The notes under the pieces: model-generated | Told to the model about the DNA's origin: nothing | What the model saw: only the letters and a program-made list of their open reading frames with translations | Database searches by the model: none | Assembly: GCA_963691705.1 (NCBI GenBank) | Contig: OY829542.1 | Span: 33,218,579 to 33,282,578 of the forward strand | Direction: 5' to 3' | Origin: Viola odorata | Lineage: Eukaryota > Streptophyta > Magnoliopsida > Malpighiales > Violaceae | Length of the DNA stretch: 64,000 nucleotides | Program-made: the position numbers and the translations under genes | Shown: positions 11,153-21,908 of the stretch, one piece after another | Layout of the letters: every line of letters starts with the position of its first letter | Position numbering within the stretch: position 1 is the first letter of the stretch

Positions 11153-11829
11153 CCGAATCCTAGTTAAGTCAAAGTCTACGACTTCTACTTTGATCTTAGT
11201 GGTGATGTCAGGGGTGAATCCATGTTCTAATAGATCTCCTCGGGCAGCCTGATCGTCGAAGCTTCATCCCCCGAAAATATCAAATGAAAGTAACTTAGGT
11301 GCTGTCATAATCGAATGAGCAAATGGATCCTGTTGGGACGAAAGTAACATTTTAAGTGCTAAGTAAATTGTGCGTGTGAGAAATCCGCAGTTTGTTTAAC
11401 AGAAAAATCACGTCAATATGCCAACAAGACAAATAGAGCCACGACAAACAGGTATAATCATGATGCACGTGCTGGGGCTCTAATTCTGACATTTCTAACT
11501 GGCTTGAATGGTTCCCGGATGATACCATGAAAAGGTCCCTAAAGTGTCGTCCAGTGTCCCAATTTCTTGCGAAATCGTGTAACCTTTCGACTAGCTTTAG
11601 GGGTTCATCTGAGTTGGGATTGGTGAACACTACCCAGGACATGTGTCCTAGGGCGTTACTACTACCCTCCTAATTTGGTAATTGTCCCCTGGGTGTAGGG
11701 CGCTATGAAATGCATATGACAATTGATAAAGCAAATAAATGAACAGACCAGTAATTGATCAAAGTAAATAAATAAATAAACAAATAAAACACCTCTCTAA
11801 AAAGATAAAACCGGCTCCGACCCTAAAAG
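11153..11829 (-). other. 5' untranslated leader of the Ogre-like element
   Basis: This lies between the primer binding site and ORF1. Short open stretches exist on the minus strand (a 96-codon one ending at 11352) but show no domain. I treat it as leader sequence. Confidence 0.5.
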
Positions 11830-11848
11830 TCCCCAGTGAAGTCGCCAA
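11830..11848 (-). promoter_or_regulatory. Primer binding site of the Ogre-like element
   Basis: On the minus strand, two bases after the LTR end, TGGCGACTTCACTGGGGAC begins with the TGG expected from pairing to a tRNA CCA end. Ogre elements are reported to use tRNA-Arg; I could not verify which tRNA matches here. A near copy of the first part (GGCGACTTCATTG) recurs inside the LTR at 11942-11955. Confidence 0.75.
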
Positions 11849-12722
11849 ACTGTCGCTCCCCAAAAATTTAAAAATTCGCGAGTGTGCAACGAAATTTGAG
11901 ACCTTCAGATGCTCGGCGTAAAAGGGACGCCTAGCAGCATGCAATGAAGTCGCCGCCCTAATTTGGTTACTAGGTTTAGGGAACCTTAATCGTCATGGCA
12001 TAAGAAATATAATAAATAAAAAACTAAAGGCACAAAAAAGGGGTCTGGACCCCAGACAAAGGTTCGGGGTCGTATTATGGTCTCGGGAAGGTGTTAGGCA
12101 CCCGAGTCACATCCGAAAACGGTTACCGGTTGATGAGAGAGGTGTTTAAAAAGGTGTTTGATAAAATGCGTTTTGAAAATGGGGCCCTTAGAGGAATCGT
12201 CACTTTAGTCTTTTCCGCAATCGGGACCGTTCAGGAATAATTGATCGTTCGAACCGATCGATTATTCCCGATCGTAGTGATGGGACAGAATTTTCCATAA
12301 GACTGAATGATCGCCCTCTATTTCATCATCGGGCCATGCATGATTAAATTAAATATTACGTGATTCTATCATGGATAGCCTAGCAGAGTACAGATTAAAT
12401 GATAGATTTTTGAAATGATAACTTGATGTGGGATTGAAAGTCCCCATGTACATGCAGTCCATATAAGCGAGAATTTAAAATCATATGAACATGGCATTTT
12501 AAGCAAGTCTTTAAACACGTTGTTCGTGTGGGTTGATTTTAATTCTAACAGTTCTATATATCATGCGTACGATTAATATTTACGAAAAGCGTTGAATAAA
12601 TAAAAAGGAGCGAAAGGCGTACTTTCGAGCGAAGCTTGAAATTAAAACCTACAAAATGAGAGTGTTAGTGATAGCTCGAAAAATAAATAAACAATTTTAT
12701 GAGTGCAAAAATTTAAATGACA

Positions 12723-12992
12723 GTTGATTGCATGCGAGAAATGATGGATTTAACGCATACGAAAATTAAATGCTGAGTTGATTGCATGCGAGAAATGATA
12801 GATTTAACGCATACAAAAATTAAATGCTGAGTTGATTGCATGCGAGAAATGATGGATTTAACGCATACGAAAATTAAATGCTGAGTTGATTGCATGCGAG
12901 AAATGATGGATTTAACGCATACGAAAATTAAATGTTGAGTTGATTGCATGCGAGAAATGATTTATTTGACGCATACGAAATCTAAATGTTGT
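12723..12992 (-). repeat. Five-copy 54-bp tandem array within the LTR
   Basis: The block starting gttgattgcatgcgag recurs at 12723, 12777, 12831, 12885 and 12939 with a constant 54-bp period. The last copy has diverged more. Because 54 is a multiple of three, the array produces an apparent repetitive open frame on the minus strand. I regard that as an artefact, since it lies in LTR sequence. Each unit contains the palindrome-like GCATGC. Confidence 0.95.
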
Positions 12993-13019
12993 TTTGATAA
13001 GTGCAGAAAAATTAAATGC

Positions 13020-13260
13020 AGTTGACGATTTACAGGGAATTAAAACAGTTGATGATTTGCAGGAAATAAAACAGGTTGATATTGCAGAAAATAAGCAGTT
13101 TGATATGTGCAGAAAATAAGCAGTTTGATATTTGCAGAAAATAAAACAATTGATATTTGCGGAAGAATTTCCAGCAGCTTGCGGAAAATTAAAGCAGTTG
13201 ATATTTGCGGAAGAATTTCCAGCAGCTTGCGGAAGAATTTCCAACAGCTGATATTTATGA
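13020..13260. repeat. Short A-rich degenerate repeats within the LTR
   Basis: Variants of 'gcagttgatatttgc' and 'ggaagaatttccagcagcttgc' recur several times, the latter at about 13160, 13208 and 13232. This is probably slippage-type expansion next to the 54-bp array. Confidence 0.7.
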
Positions 13261-14100
13261 GAATTAAAATGCGACCGACCATGTAGGCGGTAAAACAAAT
13301 GATTGAATTTAAATTACCGAAAGTAAATTGTGGAAATTTAAAGTGCGAATAATTTAAACAGTTGATAAGTATAGAAAATTAAACAGTTGATAGTACGAAA
13401 AATAATCATACGAAGCATACAAAATATTTTTACGAAAAAACGTGATCCGAAATCTCGGAAAGAAATGAACATGGGCTGGGCCCAACTAAAAAAATACATA
13501 GAAAATGGAAAATGGGCCAGGAATAGTGCCTGGCCCATGAAAATAAAAAGGAAGGGTGATGGGCCAAGCCCATCATCAAGGACGGATGAATAGGCCTTGT
13601 ATGGCACTATTCATCGTCCTCCTCCTTGGTCGTCGGCGCTACTGCCGGCGGCCAAGCTCCGGCTAGCCGTGTCTGCTTCTCGTGATCTTTGTACCGAGAC
13701 GCTCGTCTCCTTGACGACGTCTCGACCGTACGAAGCCCGAATATTATTTCAAAACAGATCGAGTTTAATTTTGAAAAAATGACGAAACCGTTAATTAACG
13801 AAAACTAATTAATTCACACAATCTAGCTAACTATTTCTCAAATTGAAAACGTGTATTTAATCTACATCATGCACATGAATTAATGGCACAAAAATAAGCA
13901 ATTTATCTCTTCAAAACGAAGCCAAACGAATTAAAGAAGAAAATGGCCAAACGGACCGAAAATAAGCTAGAGAGAGAAACCTTACTCTCAAACTTTAAAC
14001 TGTGATGATTATTGCTCTAAGTGAACAACTGATCAAGAGAGGGAAGAAAGCAAGGTTGCCTTGCGGATTTGGTGTCGTTTGAACGTTGAGAGATGTTTGG

Positions 14101-14110
14101 TATTTATAGG
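14101..14110 (-). promoter_or_regulatory. TATA box of the Ogre-like 5' LTR
   Basis: The minus strand reads CCTATAAATA. Transcription would start about 30 bp further on, near 14070. The related LTR has CTATAAATAG at 60391-60400 in the corresponding position, which supports the call. Confidence 0.65.
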
Positions 14111-15031
14111 CCGAAGTCGCGTGGGTTGGAGAGGCGAGCGCTGCGCGTGGAGGCCGGATCATCGCGCTGGTGGGGCTAGGGGAGGCGTGATGATGGTTGA
14201 ACGGGACAGGAAGCGACAGGTCTGAGCTAGGAAACGACAGGAGCAGGTAGCTCAGTGGCCTACTCCGCTGTATGCTCATCCTCACTGTTCATGTGCACCA
14301 TGCACATTTAATTGTCAACCATTGATCTGGTTGACTTTTCTTGGTTGACTAGATCAACGGTTGTGATCAAATTGCCTTTTACCTTATTTAAATGGCCTTG
14401 AGCCGATTCCGGCGAGCAAACGTTCCTAATTTTCGAGCCGAAGGTACCAGCGCGTAGAGAAAAATACGACGGGTTTAACCGTCTACAGCGAATGACGAGA
14501 ATTTTTCGTTTAACGCGTTAATTTTCTCATTCAAAAACGTGAAACGTTCAAACGAAAAAATAATGACGTTACGCCGAAAATTACACGAAACGTTGTAGAC
14601 CGTTGCGAACGGAAAAAAAACTAGCAACTAGTTGATGGAAAACATTTCAAATTCAAACTATTATCCGAGCGACCTTACTCGGGTCCAATAAAAGCTCGAA
14701 CGAAAATAATAATAAAAAAGGCGCTAAAATATTAAAAATCCTAAAAATCATGAGATGACCTAAAACGAAGAAAAAACTAGCAAATGACTGCCGGATAGTC
14801 AAAAATGTGATTTTTAAGGCTAAAAATAATAATGATAATAATGATGAAAATACGTGACGAAAAATTAAAAACGCGATTTCGAAAGCTAACGATGCTAACG
14901 ACGATGCTAAAATGCGATGGAAAAATTAAAAATGCTAGCGACAGTAAATTAACTAAAAATGACAGTAAATTAAGTAAATAACAGAAATGCTAAAATCAAT
15001 TTAAAATGGTGTCAAAATTCGGGTATCAACA

Positions 15032-15980
15032 TCAGTGTTTTAATGCAGGTAACTTTGGTGAAGGACGTGTGACAACCTTTGAAGGATGTTATGGTCTGCC
15101 ACAGTGGGGATATGAACCATATAATTATCCATACACATCTACTCACTCTCCCACTTGGTGGAACCAATCAAATCTCAACTGTGGAGTGCAACCTGAACCT
15201 AACTATTACAGTTTTCACGCTTCACACCTTACACCAAATCCTTCAAATGCAGGTGAGTCTTTTGAAGATATGTTGAAATCTTTTATGTAGGAAACTCAAA
15301 CAAGAATAGCAAATTTAGCAGAGCAAATAGGACAACTTGCCTCTTCTACATTACATGAGTAAGAGAAAAATGGATGCATATCTCTATACCTCGAACCTAA
15401 CACAGAGCATGATGTTAGAGTTGTCACTTTGTTGAGTGATAAAAATGTACCGAACTATTTGGACTCTTCCCTAGGCCAAAGGATAGGTCCGACACATGAG
15501 GCGAAAGTTGTTACCCAACCAAGTCAGCTTAATCACACCCGGAATCATCCTAGCATTTCAATAGATCAGAAAGTATCTTGGTACCAGGAAGAACAAGTGC
15601 AGATACCACATTTTCTAGAAAGATTTACGAGTACCAATGAGGTTAGGGAGTATCTTTTGGATGTTTTTCGTAGGGTTGAGGCAAATCCTTCAATTTTAAA
15701 TTATGAACCTTGTTTTGCTATATTCATGAAAAAAATATGCTTAAGTGGTAATGAGTATTTGAGTGCAGTTAAGAATGCTGCTGCAATTATTCAAATGATA
15801 TTACCACCCAAATGCAACAATCGAGGTGATGATTTGAAAGAGAGGGAGGATATGTTTGTGACTAAGGAAATACAAGGATTTTTTCTGTTAGACAATTTCG
15901 ACTCTTCCCTGGACCAAGGAAAGAGTCCAGAATTGGAGGCAGAAATTGATGTTCAACTAGATCAACCAACTCAAAACTAG
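15032..15980 (+). pseudogene. Gag/pre-protease remnant of a second Ty3/gypsy derivative
   Basis: The plus-strand frame starts at the junction with the Ogre-like LTR. It gives a Tyr/Trp/Asn-rich gag tail, a stop at 15288, and then TRIANLAEQIGQLASS, typical of the gag C-terminus in Athila-like and related elements. From 15429 a 183-codon stretch contains YLLDVFRRVEANPSIL and ILPPKCNNRGD. These match the conserved linker before the protease in that group (the 'VEVNIPLL...LPPKCKDPG' pattern). The catalytic protease and all of pol are absent downstream, so the element is a non-autonomous derivative. Peptides DSSLGQ and DSSLDQGKSP come from copies of the recurring palindrome. Confidence 0.7.
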
Positions 15981-16212
15981 AATCTTTCTGAAACTTTAGT
16001 GGATCAGGAGATGAAGGTTGGGGAGACTTGTCACTGCATTGAACCAAAGGAGAAAGTGAGGAAGATTAAGAAAGAGATGAATGTGGTCATGAAATCACAA
16101 GCAGTTGTGTGTAAAAGGGAGCTTTTGCAGTTTATTGATTTTTTTATCCTTTTATTGAATCACCTTTCACTCACAACCATTTTTTTCCATTTCATATAAT
16201 AGTTATCTGCAA

Positions 16213-16290
16213 AATGTTCTGCTGAAAGACCATGCACTACATTTGATCATTCACATCAAATTAAGTGCATGGAAAGCATTCAGTAGAATT
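16213..16290 (+). other. Imperfect foldback of about 78 nt
   Basis: The arm ttctgctgaa...ccatgcact pairs with agtgcatgg...ttcagtagaa, with a bulge of about four bases. The stem continues at the top with atttgat/atcaaat around a 7-nt loop (cattcac). The arms have few mismatches. It could be a MITE remnant, an RNA structure of the retroelement, or a precursor-like hairpin; there is no evidence that it is processed. Confidence 0.55.
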
Positions 16291-16419
16291 GGTTGACGAG
16301 TGATGCTTGGAAGTCGATCCTAAGACTATAAATAAGGGTGCGGCAACCCATGCTTTTTGTTTTAATTTTTAAGTTATTTTGTTTTCAATAAAAAGGATTA
16401 CCCTTTTGGGGTATGACTA

Positions 16420-17525
16420 ATGAATTTTTTTTTTCACTGTCAGGAACAGGTGAAAAAAACTACAGAGGTAGAAACTGAGAACTTATCCCTAGGCCTAGGG
16501 AAGAGTCCAGTGTCGAGGAAACAAGAAGCTAAATTTCCACCGGAGAGAGAAAATTGCCACATCATTAAAATTGACGGGTATAAAAAGGAACCAATTACTC
16601 CCCCACTACACTCACAAAACCTCTACAGTTTCCCTCTTAGAAAACACCTCTCCCTCTCTCCTGAAAAAGCTGAAACGCTCCTTCTACCCTCTCTAACCTA
16701 CCAAAAACTCATCTCCACCATTCATGATGCCCAGAACTATGAACAATGCTCAGCGTGGTATCCTCTACCCACCACTACCAGAAGAAACCACCTAGGTTCC
16801 TCCATCCTCAAATACAACACCAATTTGGTAGCAAAACCTTCACCATAAGAAGCCCTAAATCCTTCATCTACAGCTATTAATGCAATTCCGCCAAAAAACA
16901 TGACTCCCATAGCGGAATCTCCAAAAACCATAACTCTAGAGAGAGAAACCCAACCCGAAGCAGGGGGCGGATGAAGAGATCTTCTCTAATGTCATGGAGA
17001 AGCTTGTTGTAGATACTGGCCCAGATTTGATAACGGAGGAGGAAGATAAACCCTAGGAAATAAATGAACTAAACTAAGATGAAGGTGGAGAAGATGAAGA
17101 GGACACAGAATCCAATGACTTTAGTGAGCCTACTTTTAGGTCGACTGAAGAGACCCTTATCTCCCCTGATTCAACCAACTCTAGAGACTCCGACACCGTC
17201 AATGATCCCACTTTCAATCTTGCTTGCGAGGAAGTTCTAGAAGTCCCATTTGAGTCTGATCCAGAAAATATTCCCCTACCCTTGACCATCCAGCTGAACC
17301 AGCTATGGATGACCCATCCCTATGCCAAGGAAAAGCTCCTGACTTAGACCTTGTTCCTAGGTCTAAGAAAGAGGATGTTGTGATTTCTGCTCTACTGTAA
17401 AAATAAGAAGAGCAGACTGATCTCTTAAAGAAGCTTCTAGATGAATAGAAAATCACCAATGAGCTCAACAGACAACTCATAGAGAGGCTAGAGAGAGCCT
17501 TTCCACCACCACCAGCCTCAACTGC
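16420..17525 (+). pseudogene. Degenerate ORF of unknown function downstream of gag in the second retroelement
   Basis: Plus-strand reading starts with a 142-codon stretch (16420-16848). It includes SLGLGKSPVSRK from a palindrome copy and a Pro/Ser/Leu-rich segment. The sequence continues with an acidic stretch (EDEEDTESNDFSEPTF, about 17085). After frame changes it ends with a coiled-coil-like tail (LIERLERAFPPPP, ending near 17528). I do not recognise the protein. An extra ORF at this place could be an env-like or accessory frame known from Athila-type elements, but there is no motif to prove it. Confidence 0.4.
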
Positions 17526-20388
17526 TTGACTGCCCCTCAGGTTTTATTTTTCCTTTCCTGGCTTCTTTTTATTTTTATTTTTCTTTCTGCTTGTGTTTTA
17601 ATTTTTTTTATTTTGTTTTTCACCTAACTCACACATTGAGGACAATGTGTCCTTTAAGTGTGGGGGAGGAATTTTAATTTTGTGACTTTTTTGTGAATAC
17701 AAGTTATAATAGTGGTTTATTTTTCATTTTTATTTTTCATTTTTGTGTTAATTATTTTTTAATTAGATTTTTGTGCATGATTTTTGTTTCTTTTTCTCTG
17801 TGTTTCTAGGTTAGCTTTGCATGATTGTATGTTTGTTTTTATTTTTCCAAATCATAATTTACTTTGCATTCAATCATTTGCTTCACCACTGAAAATACAT
17901 ATGACACTTGTTTGATCAAATCCATGCTCTAGTATTAGGGGAGTGAATGAGCATAACATAATCAATGCTTAAGAGGCATATATCCTAATGGCCTCAGAAT
18001 ATCTTGCTCATCCCTATAGTTTCATGATAACCAAGCTTGGAATTTGAGAAATGATCGTGGGAACTCCTAAAACTATTTTGCCATAACTTAATTAAAATGA
18101 TCCCTTTGAACATATATGGCTGCCTAGTTTTTAATTCTGCTTGCATGAGACTCATTTCTTTTGATATGTGTGTAACTGTTGTGCCTTTGATATTTCCACC
18201 ACCAGTCCTCTTTCCAGAAGGTGTGGATGGTTCGGCATCCTCACCCCCGTAATTTTCTAGTTGTCAGTAGTGTACAAACCCTTTAAGGGCCGAAACTGGT
18301 AACCATGGTGGTGTGCGTGAAACACATGCATATTTTTATTTCTTTTGAACTGTTAAGAATGCAAAAAAATTGTTGTGAAAAGCAAGAGAAAAAGAAAAAG
18401 AAAAGAAATGAAAAGTTCTGGGAGTTGTTGTGCCCAAAAAGAACAAAAGCAAAGCTTTGAAAAATATTGTGCAATGCAAGGAAAGAAAAGAAAAGAAAAG
18501 CAGGGCTAAAGGCCAATGAAAATTGATGAAGAATGGTAAGTCTTGTTGTGACTATGTGATGCATTATAATTAGGCTTGCTTGAACTGATTATGCAAATGT
18601 ATAAGAGTCAGCAGTTGTATATGGTCATAGTTTAATGGCTGCGATAAATAAAATTTAATAAATTGTTTTATTCCCTCAATTGTGACTTGAATGCATAGCT
18701 AGATATCATGGAACTATTTGGATACTGAGATGTTTAGGGTATTCATTGGTCCCTGATAGTCTAGCATGGATTTGGTAATTGAAGTGTCTAGGTAATTCTA
18801 GTGGTGAACTTGATGATTGAAGAAAATTGATAGTGTGTGTTTTATGCATATTTTTCTCCTTATTTATCGTCTTATCTTGGGCATGATGCTGCTAATTTCC
18901 CTTTGAATTCACCTTTTTTCGCAGATCTAGGCCCGAAGAGGAAAATTTGCTGAAATAACCCTTTTTAGTAGAATTCTGCCATGGATCGTGAAGCGTCGAG
19001 GCCTAGCTGTTCACCAGTCATCAAGCCCTGGATGTGAGTCATGCAGTCTAGCCCTAGCTATCGTACATCAGCAAAATCCCGACCAAAGAGAAAGATTCGC
19101 ACAGGATTCCATGCAGATTCCACCTGGCTGGTTCCAGAATATTCCCTTTTGGATCAAGGAACACGCTCCTTGTGTGGGTTGTCCTCTCCTTTAGTTGTAT
19201 TTTATCCTTATATGGGTTGGACAGTATTTAAGCCTTAGTTTTTAGGATTTTAGGGTACACAACTTTTAGGCAACCACTCTTACACATTCCTTTTTAGTTT
19301 TTCTTTGGGATTTGTTCCTCCCTCTTGTTGCTGGAGCCGCCACCAGCCATGAACTCTCCTTCAAACTGGAGCTTTTAGCTCCGGCCGGTATTTATTAAGT
19401 TTTCCTTCTTTTATTGCATTCATTTTCCTTTTATGCTTTATATTAAATCTGTCTTTTTATTTATTAGCATGAGTAGCTAAGCTAATCCTCTTAGCAAGGG
19501 TGTTTTAAGGGTTGCAAAAGGGTAGTCACGAGGCCAAATCGTGCTTTACATATTCTTATTGTTGTATTTGTTTGCTTGTCGTTTTTAGTGTTAGATCTAG
19601 ATGGTCTTATTAGGAGCTTGATCACCTGCTAGTTTACTATCTTAGATCTTTGTCATTTCTTTAGTTATAACTAATGTGAAGAGTAGACACTAGACGGATT
19701 GTCATTAACTTGGTCCGTTCTGTCAATGGCAAGTGAGCGATTAGAGCAGTGACGCGAGCTTGACAAACTGAGAGACATTTAGCCCTAGATGTGTCTTTCA
19801 TTTTCTTCATGGGCGCTGTGAGTATTGCCTCCCCGCTTTGTGCCTGGGGGGATGGCGCAGCATCAAGGGTACCTCATATGTGAAAACGGGGGGTAACTTC
19901 TCTCATAGCATGTCTGTAGCATGAGAATAGAATATTTGTGTGCTGATGACTGACTAGGCCTCGGCGCAACCCAAGATAATCTCTTGCTAAGATTTCTCCT
20001 TATTTGATTTTATCTCATTTTATTTCTCTACTTAATCTGTTTATGTTTGTTATTTTCGTTAATTTTATTACTTCTGTCATTGTTAGATGTCCTGTCCTCG
20101 ATCTCTCTCGGTTAACTAGCTTAACCAACAATCCCCCCCCCCCCTTTGTTAGTTTTTGGTTGCATTTATCTTTGTCATACATCTAGGGCAAGTTGTCACA
20201 TTTTAATCCCTATGGCTCGACCCTGTTACCATTATACGCAAATTAATTGTGCATCTAGTTATCAGGTTTTAATATTATTTTTGACCCGTTTCAACGGCGA
20301 GTCAAAAATTATGAGTTCATGATTTCCTAACTGTCTTGTTTTGTTTTGATAATACTTGAGGGCAAGCATTAGAGCAGTGTGGGGGATT
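17526..20388 (+). other. Non-coding 3' internal region of the second retroelement
   Basis: There is no pol-like frame. A purine-rich AAGTGTGGGGGAGGA at 17657-17671, just after TTGAGGACAATGTG, resembles the polypurine/pre-LTR signature of Athila-like elements. It is not followed by an LTR and could act as an internal polypurine tract. Also present are AAAG-type purine repeats (18370-18410, 18480-18500) and a run of about 14 C near 20131-20144. Confidence 0.55.
20374..20388 (+). promoter_or_regulatory. Polypurine tract of the second retroelement
   Basis: CAGTGTGGGGGATT ends directly before the LTR start TGAT at 20389. A G-rich tract abutting the 3' LTR is where plus-strand DNA synthesis is primed in LTR elements. 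It shows that the internal region is to the left, so the element is on the plus strand. Confidence 0.75.
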
Positions 20389-21809
20389 TGATTGAGTGCT
20401 TATTTTGTACATTTTCATCATCTATTTTGACCACATTTGAGATGATGATACTGCTAATTTGGGTGTTTTCCTTCCTTTTTACAGAAATAGATCAAAAGTA
20501 CCGAGGAAGAAAGAAATGAACAAAAATTCCTAGAAAAGAGATCAAAAAGGAATTAGTGTTGATCAAGAGCTGAAACAGCAGAAGCGGGTCTCTTCCCTAG
20601 GCCTAGGAGGGAGCACATTTGCACTAGACGTGCGAAGCTGTCAGCGGAACTAATGGGCCTCCAGTGGGCTTCGGACGTAAATTGAAAGAGGAGTACGTCA
20701 AAGAACTTTTCGAAACCCTAATAAACTCTACCTCCTGTCAGCTGGAAATAATCCCAAGAGGATAAGATACAATTCCTTATTTTATTATTTAGGATTTTAT
20801 CTTTTAGAGATAATCAAGGAAAAGTTTTACTACTTAAACTTTCCTTGTGCCATCTTCCGAGACATCTTTTATTTCTATTATTATTCTTTTAATTCTTCCA
20901 GATTTTGGAATTTTGAGGAAGAGTAGTTTTTAATTTTAAAACTTTATTTTCTCTCCTCTCTGCGTCTTCCTCCTTGGGAAGACAAGGAAGGAGGAGTTCA
21001 TCTTCTTTGATTTTAATTATGTATTTCATTTCTAGCTAAATCTTTATTCCTAGTGAAGGCAACTGAATGTTATGATTCATTTTACTTATGAGATCTAAAT
21101 GTTCTTTATATTTTCTGTACTTGTATTTCTTCTCTTTCTGATTTCTTGTCAATTTATTCTTGTTTGATTTAAGAGTGACCAACTTAAGTTTTAACCTGAA
21201 TAATTACACCTTTTTCTAATAACTTTAGGTCTACATTGTTAGAAGGAATCAGTAGGCAACTAGCTTGTGGCCAGCAGGAACTCAGTTAGAGAAAGAGAAG
21301 AATTAGGTTTATAGGGACGAGTGGGTCTCTTCCCTAGGTCTAGGGATAGTCTCTTCCTGTTTTTATCAACCAACTAGTTAAATCCTATAAGTGAACCTTA
21401 AGGTTGCTAGAAGGATAGGGTTGTTAATAGAGAGATTTCTTTAAGAAACTTGATTAGGAGGAGAGTAGGAAGTCAAAGTGAACCTGATTTCTATAGCTTT
21501 GCTATAAGTCAAAAATGAAAACCATTGAATCAATGATCAAAATTTATGAATCATAACTGGAAGTTTACCTTTGCTAGGAACTTGTTTATCTTTGTTTTAT
21601 CTCTTTCTTTTATGTTTTATTTTCATTAGTCTAATTAGTTTTAAATCTCAGATCCAAACCCTCTTTTGTTTACTTATTTTTTTCATCTGGTTTTCGTCTT
21701 GTTTTAAGCCTACTCATTCTCTGTAGATCGAACCACTTACCATTATTTGTTTAAATCTTTGTAGTTAATGATAAGTTGAATTTATTTTTGACGGTTTCGA
21801 CACCCATCA
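20389..21809 (+). repeat. 3' LTR of the second Ty3/gypsy derivative (about 1.4 kb)
   Basis: It starts TGATTGAGTGC after a polypurine tract and ends GACACCCATCA. Both ends match, in reverse complement, those of the LTR at 21909-23327, which sets the borders. The LTR contains two copies of the recurring palindrome and a locally self-complementary stretch near 20967-20995 (TCTTCCTCCTTGGGAAGA). Its 5' partner lies outside the window, beyond the Ogre-like insertion. Confidence 0.85.
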
Positions 21810-21908
21810 TCCCTCTATTGGCCTTATAGGTTATTTGTTCCACATTAAATGATGTCATAGAAAAACTAAAATAAATACTTACTATACCAAAATATTACTA
21901 AGAATCTT

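Larger units (their letters stand above)
1..15031 (-). mobile_element. Ogre/Tat-type Ty3/gypsy retrotransposon, 5' part, decayed
   Basis: Reading the minus strand from 15031 to 1 gives the order LTR, primer binding site, extra ORF1, gag, protease, a short intron, reverse transcriptase, RNase H, a second archaeal-type RNase H, and integrase. This order, the extra ORF before gag, the dual RNase H and the intron between protease and reverse transcriptase are known hallmarks of the Tat/Ogre lineage. The element leaves the window at base 1 inside the last part of the integrase region, so its 3' LTR is not seen. Every coding segment carries stops or frameshifts, so the copy is inactive. Its 5' LTR ends at 15031 inside gag-like sequence of another element on the plus strand, so this is the younger of the two. 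Confidence 0.9.
11851..15031 (-). repeat. 5' LTR of the Ogre-like element (about 3.2 kb)
   Basis: On the plus strand it begins TGTCGCTCCCC next to the primer binding site and ends ...GGGTATCAACA, so the ends are TG and CA. The related LTR at 58948-61147 starts TGTCACACCCC and ends GGGTAGCAACA, which fixes both borders. Shared blocks include 'ggttcggggtcgtattatgg' near 12062/59129, the following 'cacccgagtcacatcc', and GGGCC-rich sequence near 13470. A TATA box lies at 14101-14110, giving U3 of about 0.9 kb and a long R-U5. The long LTR fits the Ogre lineage. Inside are a 54-bp tandem array and shorter purine-rich repeats at about 13020-13260. Confidence 0.85.

Noticed and set aside
12713..12949. 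Open frame with an 18-residue perfect repeat on the minus strand
   Set aside because: It is the translation of the 54-bp non-coding tandem array in an LTR; the period is a multiple of three, so no stop arises.
12723..13260. CRISPR-like array
   Set aside because: Units are contiguous with no unique spacers, and the DNA is from a plant nucleus.
17655..17700. 3' LTR starting after the purine-rich AAGTGTGGGGGAGGA
   Set aside because: No TG start shared with another LTR follows; the real 3' LTR is at 20389, fixed by its inverted solo copy.
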